Of a stretch of DNA of 11,576 nt, positions 1-6,314 are shown one piece after another (position 1 is the stretch's first letter; the number at the start of each line of letters is the position of its first letter). Source of the stretch: Actinomycetota bacterium. Lineage in GTDB: Bacteria; Actinomycetota; Actinomycetes; Nanopelagicales; Nanopelagicaceae. A model generated the notes under the pieces. It had not been told where the DNA came from and made no database searches. It worked only from the letters and a program-made list of their open reading frames with translations. The stretch spans positions 1 through 11,576 of the forward strand of contig WLNK01000020.1 of assembly GCA_009699795.1 (NCBI GenBank), read 5' to 3'. The translations under genes and the position numbers were made by a program.

Positions 1-678
1 ATAGTTTCCCTTCTCCTAAATGTAATCCCAGGTGTTTTATTTGCACTCGCGGAAACTAAAGTTACTTCGATATTAGCGGGAATTATTAACGCTGTTACTC
101 CGCTCATGACGCTGCTTGTTATTCTGTTAGTTTTTCGAGATCAAAAACCAAAAGTTCAACAAGTTATTGGAATTGGGCTCGGTTTTGTTGGAGTCTTAAC
201 TGTTTTGGGGGCATGGCAAGGTCTTGGGGAGAACCCACTCTGGGCTGTACTTGTATTGCTTGCTGCTGTTACTTGCTACGGAATTTCATTTCCTTATTCA
301 AAAAGATTTATCTTGCCGCACAAACTCAAATCCGAGTCAATGGCTGCTTCCCAAGTTTCACTTGCAGCAATAACACTTTTGCCTTTCTATCTTTACGATG
401 GAATTGCAAAAGATGAATATCGGCCGGGCCCACTTCTTGCAATGCTAGGCCTTGGAGTATTTGGAAGCGGGTTTGCATACATATGGAACTTTAAGATTAT
501 GGAAGCAGCAGGCAGCGCAATTGCGAGTTCAGTTACTTATGTGACTCCCGTAGTAGCTGTAATCGTGGGAGTTATATTCCTACAAGAGAATTTAACTTGG
601 TACGAGCCAGTTGGGGCACTCATTGTTTTACTCGGGGCGGCAATTGGGCAAGAGCGAATTAAATTTAGTCGATCTTAA
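1..678 (+). CDS. EamA/DMT-family permease, 3' part (5' end outside window)
   Basis: The frame is open from base 1 to the TAA at 676-678, so about 225 residues of the C-terminal part are visible and the start lies outside the window. It is a membrane protein of the drug/metabolite transporter superfamily, normally about 300 residues with two EamA repeats of five helices. The visible part begins at the end of repeat 1 (NAVTPLMTLLVILLVF at about residues 30-45, then a Gly-rich helix) and contains all of repeat 2. It ends in the typical EamA closing segment, where LQENLTWYEPVGALIVLLGA has the Glu-x-Leu-Thr and Gly-Ala pattern. The substrate cannot be read from sequence; relatives move amino acids, metabolites or drugs. 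In repeat 1 the usual Glu before the last helix is replaced by an Arg-Asp-Gln stretch. The 3' end overlaps the convergent nickel permease gene by 14 bp. Confidence 0.88.
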   Translation: MVSLLLNVIPGVLFALAETKVTSILAGIINAVTPLMTLLVILLVFRDQKPKVQQVIGIGLGFVGVLTVLGAWQGLGENPLWAVLVLLAAVTCYGISFPYSKRFILPHKLKSESMAASQVSLAAITLLPFYLYDGIAKDEYRPGPLLAMLGLGVFGSGFAYIWNFKIMEAAGSAIASSVTYVTPVVAVIVGVIFLQENLTWYEPVGALIVLLGAAIGQERIKFSRS

Positions 679-1852
679 AAGGTGCGCGGATTGGTCCAGG
701 TTCAATGCCCGCTGCAGCATGATCTGTATTTTCGCCGCGAGCTAATTGAGCGGCATGGGCTTTATCGTGCCAACGCTCTTCAATCTTTCCAAACTTCCAA
801 AGAGAGAGTGCTACTGCCCAGACAAGTGCAAAAGCCCCGACGATAAAGTAACCCGCGCTATTTAAATCAAAGCTAGCGGCGTAGTCCCAGAATCCTCCGG
901 TGAGTTCAAGTTGCTTTGCAATAACTTGGCATATCTCAAGTCCACCAACAAAGAGTGCAACAGCAACTGAAAGCCCGGTGATGATGATGTTGTAATAAAC
1001 CTTACGAACAGGTTTTGAAAAGGCCCAACCATAAGCAAAGTTCATGAACGAACCATCGATAGTGTCGAGAAGACTCATTCCGCCAGCAAAGAAGAATGGA
1101 AGAGAGAGAATTGCCCACCAAGGAAGTCCTGCAATAACAGATGTTCCAGCAAGTACTAATAGCCCAACTTCAGTCGCTGTATCAAAGCCGAGTCCAAATA
1201 GAATTCCGAGCGGATACATTTTCCATGATGCATCAATTCGACGTGCAATCGGACCGAAGAAGCGCATTAAGAGACCGCGAGAATTCAAGTGCTTCTCGAG
1301 TTCTTCTTCGTTGTAAAGACCTTTGCGCATCTTGATAAATACGCCGACAATTGAAACTAAGACAATTAAATTTAATAGCGCGATAAGCATTAAAAATGTG
1401 CCGGAGACTGTTGTTCCGATGAGTCCGGTGTAATGGTGAAGAGAAGAATTCTCATCCTTGAGCTGACTGCCCAAAGCTTTAATTCCGAAGTTAAGAAGAA
1501 TTGCGAGCGTTGCAACAACGGATGAGTGGCCAAGGGAAAAGAAGAACCCAACAGCCAGAGGACGCTTGCCCTCGGACATTAATTTTCTCGTTGTGTTATC
1601 AATAGCGCTGATGTGATCAGCATCGAATGCGTGACGCATACCGAGTGTGTATGCAAGGGCAGCTGTTCCCCATCCGAAAAGCGATCCATCTGATAATTCG
1701 TATTTTCCGGTTGTTGCTTTCCACATCAAAATTGCACCCGCGATATGAAGGAAAGCGATGAAGCCAAACATCAGCGCCATGCGACGCCACTCATCGCGCG
1801 TGAGCCTGTCCCTAAGGGGAATGCGGGGTACGGAACGGACAATCTCGTTCAT
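665..1852 (-). CDS. NiCoT-family nickel/cobalt permease (HoxN/NixA type)
   Basis: A 395-residue secondary transporter that brings Ni2+ and/or Co2+ across the cytoplasmic membrane for metalloenzymes or cobalamin. The family signatures are all present: RHAFDADHI at 73-81 (the HX4DH metal-binding motif, H74, D79, H80), LGHS at 108-111, LGFDTATE at 221-228 and GMSLLDTIDG at 258-267. About eight hydrophobic segments can be seen and the tail is soluble. I chose the ATG at 1852 because GGGGAG stands five bases upstream and family similarity begins soon after. The same frame stays open to 2149, but those 99 extra residues overlap the divergent TPR gene and look unlike a NiCoT. Ni versus Co preference cannot be decided. 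The upstream region holds a sigma70-like promoter and a Nur-box-like palindrome, which favours nickel control. No nickel enzyme is encoded nearby. Confidence 0.93.
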   Translation of the reverse strand: MNEIVRSVPRIPLRDRLTRDEWRRMALMFGFIAFLHIAGAILMWKATTGKYELSDGSLFGWGTAALAYTLGMRHAFDADHISAIDNTTRKLMSEGKRPLAVGFFFSLGHSSVVATLAILLNFGIKALGSQLKDENSSLHHYTGLIGTTVSGTFLMLIALLNLIVLVSIVGVFIKMRKGLYNEEELEKHLNSRGLLMRFFGPIARRIDASWKMYPLGILFGLGFDTATEVGLLVLAGTSVIAGLPWWAILSLPFFFAGGMSLLDTIDGSFMNFAYGWAFSKPVRKVYYNIIITGLSVAVALFVGGLEICQVIAKQLELTGGFWDYAASFDLNSAGYFIVGAFALVWAVALSLWKFGKIEERWHDKAHAAQLARGENTDHAAAGIEPGPIRAPFKID

Positions 1853-1882
1853 CTGTACTCCCCGTGAGCGCTGATTTCCTAG

Positions 1883-1899
1883 ATGCAAATGATTTGCAA
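1883..1899 (-). promoter_or_regulatory. Nur-box-like operator at the NiCoT start site
   Basis: The minus strand reads TTGCAA-ATCAT-TTGCAT, in which TGCAAAT and ATTTGCA (1884-1898) form a perfect 7-1-7 inverted repeat. From memory, the Streptomyces nickel uptake regulator Nur (Fur family) binds tTGCaa-N5-ttGCAA; this site matches 11 of those 12 positions. It begins at the predicted transcription start and runs downstream, a good place for repression. That a nickel-responsive Fur-family protein binds here is inference, supported by the function of the gene it precedes. Confidence 0.5.
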
Positions 1900-1904
1900 G
1901 AAGA

Positions 1905-1933
1905 AGAATAGGCCCAGATTTCGGGCCTGTCCA
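1905..1933 (-). promoter_or_regulatory. Probable promoter of the NiCoT gene
   Basis: On the minus strand TGGACA (1933-1928, five of six to TTGACA) is followed by a 17-base spacer and TATTCT (1910-1905, four of six and fits TANNNT). Transcription would start near 1898, giving a leader of about 46 bases that ends with the GGGGAG ribosome site. The spacer is occupied by an inverted repeat. A weaker alternative lies upstream (TTGCAT, 18 bases, CATACT ending at 1966). Confidence 0.55.
1908..1930. repeat. Inverted repeat in the NiCoT promoter spacer
   Basis: AGGCCC (1910-1915) and GGGCCT (1923-1928) pair perfectly around a 7-base loop, and a G-U and an A-U pair extend the stem to eight. On the minus strand the hairpin is followed by a pyrimidine-rich run (TTCTTCTTCTT), so it could also act as an intrinsic terminator or attenuator if transcription starts further upstream. 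In the promoter model it lies between -35 and -10 and could be a second operator. Confidence 0.5.
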
Positions 1934-1943
1934 AGTGAAATAA

Positions 1944-1959
1944 CGCGCAGGTGAGCGCG
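1944..1959. repeat. Short GC-rich inverted repeat in the NiCoT/TPR gap
   Basis: CGCGC (1944-1948) and GCGCG (1955-1959) pair around a 6-base loop. It lies in the 165-bp gap between the two divergent genes, upstream of the predicted NiCoT -35. No function can be assigned, and a stem of five pairs could be chance. Confidence 0.3.
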
Positions 1960-2017
1960 CAAAAGAGTATGGTCGCGATAAATCAACCGATGCAACAGGC
2001 GCGATACGGAGGTTTTG

Positions 2018-2986
2018 ATGAACGAAGATGAAGGCCAAGACGAGCTCGTAACAGAAGAGATGCTCTGGGATCGAATTCCCGAAGTTAATGGTGAAGAACG
2101 TGCCAATACTTATTACGAACTTAGCGCCCGAATTTTCGCTCGTGGGCAATACGACGAAGCGCTCGCACTTGCTGAAACTGCGCGAGATATTTATTCAGAG
2201 CTCGGCGCCAGCGCACCAAGTGAAGGACTTGCGCAGGCGTATTCAGCAATTGGTTACAACTTAAATCAACTAAAGCGCATGGATGAAGCGGCAACAGCGA
2301 TGAGTAAAGCTGTTGAAATTTTGCGCACAAATAAATCTCCTATTGCGCTCGAGCTCGCATGCACGCTCGGTGAGTGGTGGTATTCGTCTAAGAATTTTCA
2401 AAAAGTGATCGAGACGATGGAAGAGTGCGCGCAAGAGCACCTAGTTGATGGAAATCAAATCGGTGCCGCAAACGATCTGCACCTGATTGGCTGTGCTCAT
2501 CGTGAATTAAAGAATTATTCGGCTGCGCTAGATTCATTTACAAAAGCGCGTGAGATTTTCAAAGCCGAGCGAGAGGTAATACATGTTGCTCGCTGTGACC
2601 AAAAAATTGCTTCTTGTTTCACTGAACTCGGCGATGGGGAAGCGGCGCTATCGGCCGCGCGCAAATCAATCGATGTTTTTGAAACTGCTCATGATCATCG
2701 ACGCGAAACCTTCGCACTCTTTGAGTATGGCAAGGCAGAGATACTTTTGAAAAAATTGGATGATGGATTGGCAACGCTCGATAACGTGCTCACAATCATC
2801 ACTGAAGATGAGCCAAAAGATTTCGATTTCATCCTCGATGTTGAATCTCGAATGGCAAAGGTAATGCGCGAACTTGGTCGCATTGACGATGCTAACGAAA
2901 TCGAGCGCAGACTTGAATCAGTTCGCGAAACCCTCGGGCCGGGATCTGAACCCCAAGACGTTAAGGATCAGTGGCTTCCCTTTTAA
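2018..2986 (+). CDS. TPR-repeat protein
   Basis: A 322-residue protein without signal peptide or membrane helices, made almost entirely of helix-pair repeats spaced about 40 residues apart. Units begin near residues 28, 69, 109, 149, 189, 229 and 269 and show the TPR pattern, for example YYELSARIFARGQYDEALAL (32-51), AYSAIGYNLNQLKRMDEAAT (74-93) and DLHLIGCAHRELKNYSAALD (153-172). The first 25 residues are acidic and the last 20 look unstructured. TPR arrays are protein-binding scaffolds; no catalytic domain is attached, so the partner and role are unknown. I chose the ATG at 2018 over the TTG at 2015 because GGAGG (2008-2012) then lies five bases upstream. It is transcribed away from the NiCoT gene and ends 8 bp before the convergent methyltransferase. 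No convincing promoter was found; TATGGT at 1968-1973 is a weak -10 candidate. Confidence 0.9.
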   Translation: MNEDEGQDELVTEEMLWDRIPEVNGEERANTYYELSARIFARGQYDEALALAETARDIYSELGASAPSEGLAQAYSAIGYNLNQLKRMDEAATAMSKAVEILRTNKSPIALELACTLGEWWYSSKNFQKVIETMEECAQEHLVDGNQIGAANDLHLIGCAHRELKNYSAALDSFTKAREIFKAEREVIHVARCDQKIASCFTELGDGEAALSAARKSIDVFETAHDHRRETFALFEYGKAEILLKKLDDGLATLDNVLTIITEDEPKDFDFILDVESRMAKVMRELGRIDDANEIERRLESVRETLGPGSEPQDVKDQWLPF

Positions 2987-2994
2987 CAAAAGAG

Positions 2995-3645
2995 CTAAAT
3001 TTGTTTTGGTAGGTGCTGCAGCGCCCAGTGATACATCGCAATTGCTCCCGCAGCTGATGCGTTCATAGATCTTGTAGAGCCATATTGCTCAATTGCATAT
3101 AGAACTTCGCACACTTGAATTCCCTCATCCGACATTCCTGCGCCTTCTTGCCCAAATAGGAGCACGCAAGATTCGGGAAGCTCGGAACCTTCCAAATGCT
3201 TGGAAGATGGAACATTGTCGATGCCAATAATCGGAAGTGAATTCTCTTTACACCAAGCTGCGAATTCACTAATTGTTGGGTGGTGAATAACGGTCAAATA
3301 TCTATCAGTAACCATTGCTCCGCGCTTATTCCAATCACGCTTTCCAACAATATGAACTGCACTGACGTTAAATGCATTGGCAGTTCGCACAACCGACCCA
3401 ATATTTAAATCATGTTGCCAATTTTCAATCGCAATCTGTAATTTATGTCGCTTTGTATTGAGATCTGCAACAATTGCATCAACGCTCCAATACCTATATT
3501 TATCCAAAACATTTCGTCGATCGCCATTTTCAAGCAATTCAGGGTCATATTGCGGGCCTGTGGGCCAAGGTTTGTCATGAGGACCAACACCTACAACAGG
3601 GAAAAATTCTCCTGGACCTATCGTGGCCGGGGTATTTATTTCCAT
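2995..3645 (-). CDS. SpoU/TrmH-family RNA 2'-O-methyltransferase
   Basis: A 216-residue SPOUT-class enzyme that uses S-adenosylmethionine to methylate a ribose 2'-OH in tRNA or rRNA. The three SpoU motifs are clear: motif 1 NIGSVVRTANAF at 81-92 with the catalytic Arg87, motif 2 LLFGQEGAGM at 162-171, and motif 3 IEQYGSTRSMNASAAGAIAM at 185-204. Motifs 2 and 3 build the trefoil knot that holds the methyl donor. An 80-residue N-terminal extension containing GDRRNVLDKYRYW (41-53) resembles a long N-terminus I associate with actinobacterial members; it is not the L30e-like domain of TsnR/RlmB enzymes. The target nucleotide cannot be predicted. There is no good Shine-Dalgarno sequence before the ATG; instead TAGAGT ends six bases upstream, suggesting a leaderless mRNA. 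Its promoter region is shared with the divergent small membrane protein gene. Confidence 0.92.
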   Translation of the reverse strand: MEINTPATIGPGEFFPVVGVGPHDKPWPTGPQYDPELLENGDRRNVLDKYRYWSVDAIVADLNTKRHKLQIAIENWQHDLNIGSVVRTANAFNVSAVHIVGKRDWNKRGAMVTDRYLTVIHHPTISEFAAWCKENSLPIIGIDNVPSSKHLEGSELPESCVLLFGQEGAGMSDEGIQVCEVLYAIEQYGSTRSMNASAAGAIAMYHWALQHLPKQI

Positions 3646-3651
3646 TAGCGC

Positions 3652-3657
3652 ACTCTA
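3652..3657 (-). promoter_or_regulatory. Candidate -10 (TAGAGT), leaderless start of the RNA methyltransferase
   Basis: TAGAGT fits TANNNT and is followed by exactly six bases and then the ATG at 3645, so transcription would begin at the start codon. No TTGACA-like -35 is visible 17 bases upstream. It overlaps by two bases a weak plus-strand -10 candidate, TAAACT (3656-3661), for the divergent gene. Confidence 0.4.
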
Positions 3658-3696
3658 AACTTAACTCGCACGAAAGGCTAGAAAGGTCTCACTCAA

Positions 3697-4047
3697 ATGA
3701 AAACTATCTTTACTGTCGCATTTATCCTTCACATGCTTGCGATCATCGGAATTTTGGTGCTCCTGTTAAACCAATCGTTCAAATCTCCAAGAAAGCTTTC
3801 TGGTGGAGTCCTTCATAGTGCGCTAACAGCTCTTATTGCTGGAGTAGTAATGGTTGGAACTTGGACAAAGGTTCATCCGGATGAAGCCTTAAATCACACA
3901 AAGATTGGCGTGAAGCTACTTGTAGTCCTTGCGATTCTAGTTATTGGTTATGCAAATGTTAAAAAATCTGAGCTAAAGAAAAATACTTGGCTCACCCTCA
4001 TTGGTCTCACAGTTCTAAACATCATTATTGCAACCTCTTGGAAATAG
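3697..4047 (+). CDS. Small four-helix membrane protein of unknown function
   Basis: A 116-residue protein with four predicted membrane helices at about residues 4-25, 36-56, 69-87 and 96-113, and short loops. I do not recognise the family with certainty. Histidines sit in or beside the helices: H12 in helix 1, H40 at the start of helix 2, and H60 and H67 before helix 3. Such spacing occurs in small heme- or metal-binding four-helix proteins (CopD- or SirB-like), but this is only a resemblance. The ATG at 3697 has AAAGG (3682-3686) ten bases upstream, a weak to moderate ribosome site. The gene precedes the PBP4-type carboxypeptidase by 11 bp and is probably co-transcribed with it. A weak -10 candidate, TAAACT, lies at 3656-3661. 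Confidence 0.85.
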   Translation: MKTIFTVAFILHMLAIIGILVLLLNQSFKSPRKLSGGVLHSALTALIAGVVMVGTWTKVHPDEALNHTKIGVKLLVVLAILVIGYANVKKSELKKNTWLTLIGLTVLNIIIATSWK

Positions 4048-4058
4048 TCGCATCTTTA

Positions 4059-5228
4059 ATGAAAAACATTAAGAAGGCTGTTCCCTGCCTGCTTTTGGTT
4101 GCGCTTCTACTTAGTGCACCCCAAGCAGAAGCCCTTGATCCCGGAACGGCTGTAAGTGTCTTTTCCAATGTGGCAACTGCATCGACCCTTCATGATCCAA
4201 GTGTGGCTCTCATTGACGCGACCACAGGAGATTTCATTTTCGAAGCAAACTCGAACTCACCTCGAAAGCCCGCTTCAGTTTTAAAGATTCTTTCGGCAAC
4301 AGCCGCAATTAAATATTTAGATTCTGATCAGCGATTTGAAACAAAAGTATTTAGCAGTACGCAAGAAAAAAGCGCTGTCATTGTTGGAGAGCTAGATCCC
4401 TGGTTTAGCCTTCGCACAATTGAAGCGCAGAAAATGCATCGTACTTCCGTGCCAACTCTTGCAACAAAGATTCAAGGAGCCGTTGGAAAAAACCGGCATA
4501 GATTTACCGTTTATTACTCCAATTTATATCCCACAGATGTTGCCAATCTGAAGAAGTACTTCAGAACAAAGCATCGCACTATTGCCTTTAAAAAAGTTAC
4601 TGAAGAAGAAGCGCTTTCAAAATCTCTTGACGAAGTTTTCGTCTCGACTTCACCGACAGTAAAAGAAATTACTACATGGTTTTTAACATGGAGCGATAAC
4701 GTTCTTGCCGAGAGAATGGCAAGGTTTGCAGCGAGAGCTGGTGGATTTGCCTTCAATGACTACGGTGTTTCAGATACATTTAAATCAATTCTCACCGACA
4801 TGGAGATTGATTCTTCCGCGCTAAATATTCATGATGCCAGCGGACTTTCAAAAGAGAATCGAATTACCGCTCATCTCATGGGGCAACTTCTCTTTAAGAT
4901 TCATAAAGATCCAGAATTTTCGACTTTGATAAATGGATTACCCGTAAGTGGTCAAACGGGGACTCTTCGTAGCCGGTATTTAGATACAGCCCCAGAAGCC
5001 GTTGGACTTGTTAAAGCTAAAACTGGAACGCTTAGCGGAACCGTTAGTTTGGCTGGCTATGTTGAATCAGGAGATCACGAGTACATATTTGTTGTAATCG
5101 CAGACAAAATCGCAAGGGGATCTAGAGCAAGTAATCGCGCTAGAGCAACCTTAGATTCGCTACTTGGATCGATTGCCGCGCCTTTGGCAGAAAGTTCAAC
5201 AGCGCTTAGCGGTTCGCAAACACTTTAA
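4059..5228 (+). CDS. dacB: PBP4-type D-alanyl-D-alanine carboxypeptidase (peptidase S13), compact form
   Basis: A 389-residue exported penicillin-binding protein that removes the terminal D-Ala from, or cleaves cross-links in, peptidoglycan. A signal peptide with KK at 5-6 and hydrophobic residues 8-20 ends near AEA at 23-25. The active-site motifs are complete: SVLK at 73-76 (Ser73 nucleophile), SDN at 212-214 and KTG at 321-323. S13-typical flanks are also present: HDASGLSKENRITA (258-271), SGQTGTLRSRY (297-307) and AKTGTLSGTVSLAGYV after residue 320. VGELDPWFS (109-117) corresponds to the usual GGDP turn of domain II but is degenerate. The SxxK-SxN spacing is about 139 residues, against about 244 in E. 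coli PBP4, so the inserted domains are reduced. The ATG at 4059 puts the signal peptide at the N-terminus; the frame opens earlier, but those residues read through the previous gene. No clear ribosome site is visible. The 3' end overlaps the convergent propeller gene by 23 bp. Confidence 0.92.
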   Translation: MKNIKKAVPCLLLVALLLSAPQAEALDPGTAVSVFSNVATASTLHDPSVALIDATTGDFIFEANSNSPRKPASVLKILSATAAIKYLDSDQRFETKVFSSTQEKSAVIVGELDPWFSLRTIEAQKMHRTSVPTLATKIQGAVGKNRHRFTVYYSNLYPTDVANLKKYFRTKHRTIAFKKVTEEEALSKSLDEVFVSTSPTVKEITTWFLTWSDNVLAERMARFAARAGGFAFNDYGVSDTFKSILTDMEIDSSALNIHDASGLSKENRITAHLMGQLLFKIHKDPEFSTLINGLPVSGQTGTLRSRYLDTAPEAVGLVKAKTGTLSGTVSLAGYVESGDHEYIFVVIADKIARGSRASNRARATLDSLLGSIAAPLAESSTALSGSQTL

Positions 5229-6285
5229 TTGAACCACCGTAACAAGCAACCCACGTATTGCTAGTTGATGAGTCATATGTAACCCCAATTGGTTCGCTAC
5301 AAACTTTTACCGTTTGTATAACTTTCATTGTTGATGTCGCTACTTTTGAAACTGTTGAACTTCTAAAATTAACCACAAAGAGTGCGCTTCCATCGGAAGC
5401 TATAGCCAGACTCCTTGCAGATTTTCCGGTAGTAACGCTCTTAATTGCCTTGTTGTTCTCCAAATCCCAAGCTATTACTTTTCCTGAAAGATTTAGCGTG
5501 GCGTAGAGAGTTTTACCATCTGGAGAAAGCTCAAGAGCTCGCGGATTTGTTCCAATAGGTATAAGTGTCTGAGAAAAGTCACCCAGATCAATTTTATGAA
5601 CGTTCTTACCACCCATCTCTGCCACGTATGCAAATGCGCTATCACTTGAAATTGAAATTCCTCGTGGGTATCTTCCAATTTTTACATCGGCAACTGTTTT
5701 TTGAGTTTCAGTAGAAATCACGGTGACGGTATAGGAGCACCAATTACTTACCAGAATGTGTTTGTTATCGGGCGTAACTTTTACAACTTTCGGTACCGCA
5801 CCCACGGGATACACGGCATCAATTGCGAAGGTACTTAAATCAACTCTAGAGAGAAAGCTCTTGTCATAACCAGAAGAAGGCGAGCATGTGTCATGCCCCT
5901 CTTTTTTCAACCCTTTTCCGTACATCGCATAATTTGTGAAGTAGAGATATTTGCCGTCGGGAGAATACGCGCCTTCTACAGGTGCTCCTTTATAGACCCC
6001 TGAATATTTGGAGAATCCAAAATCTGAGAGCACAACTGAGTCAGGAATTGTTTTTGTGAGTTCAAAAGTTTTTGCATCATAAATCGTGACCGAATGGTTG
6101 TACATCATGTTGTGCGCACTTATGAGCCCTGAATTAGAAGCTAGTACAGATTTAGGACTTATTGCTCCAGTAATTGTTTTGACTAAAACCATTTGAGTTT
6201 GCGATGAAATGGGATCTGCAGCACCGGTTTGTTGTGAAAGTACAAGTGCAGAAATAGCAATGCCAGATGCAATTAATTTACGCAT
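5206..6285 (-). CDS. Exported YVTN/YncE-like beta-propeller protein
   Basis: A 359-residue protein with a signal peptide (MRKLIASGIAISALVLSQ..., likely cut after the AA at 22-23) and repeated four-strand blades of the YVTN/NHL type. Blade signatures include AYSPDGKYLYFTNY (106-119), VTPDNKHILVSNW (170-182), ISSDSAFAYVAEM (212-224), LSPDGKTLYATLN (253-265) and IASDGSALFVVNF (295-307), followed by CSEPIGVTYD (329-338). Six or seven blades are likely, enough to close a propeller. Four cysteines (134, 183, 329, 348) could form two disulfides outside the cell. Ligand and function are unknown; relatives are surface or periplasmic binding scaffolds. No Shine-Dalgarno sequence precedes the ATG; TAGCCT lies exactly six bases upstream, so this gene probably has its own leaderless transcript despite following the anchored protein gene by only 29 bp. 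Confidence 0.87.
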   Translation of the reverse strand: MRKLIASGIAISALVLSQQTGAADPISSQTQMVLVKTITGAISPKSVLASNSGLISAHNMMYNHSVTIYDAKTFELTKTIPDSVVLSDFGFSKYSGVYKGAPVEGAYSPDGKYLYFTNYAMYGKGLKKEGHDTCSPSSGYDKSFLSRVDLSTFAIDAVYPVGAVPKVVKVTPDNKHILVSNWCSYTVTVISTETQKTVADVKIGRYPRGISISSDSAFAYVAEMGGKNVHKIDLGDFSQTLIPIGTNPRALELSPDGKTLYATLNLSGKVIAWDLENNKAIKSVTTGKSARSLAIASDGSALFVVNFRSSTVSKVATSTMKVIQTVKVCSEPIGVTYDSSTSNTWVACYGGSIKVFANR

Positions 6286-6291
6286 CTGGCA

Positions 6292-6297
6292 AGGCTA
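6292..6297 (-). promoter_or_regulatory. Candidate -10 (TAGCCT), leaderless start of the propeller gene
   Basis: TAGCCT fits TANNNT and stands six bases before the ATG at 6285, within the 29-bp gap after the upstream gene. The upstream gene therefore may not be the only source of propeller mRNA. No clear -35 is visible. Confidence 0.4.
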
Positions 6298-6314
6298 CTT
6301 GAAATTATTTGTTA

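Noticed and set aside
1853..2017. Cobalamin or NiCo riboswitch before the NiCoT gene
   Set aside because: No B12-box-like conserved core is visible in the leader, and the region is too short and unlike the known four-way-junction NiCo motif. Simple inverted repeats explain the symmetry better.
1853..2149. N-terminal extension of the NiCoT reading frame to 2149
   Set aside because: The extra 99 residues overlap the TPR gene and its ribosome site, do not resemble NiCoT proteins, and would place the promoter and palindrome inside coding sequence. GGGGAG supports the ATG at 1852.
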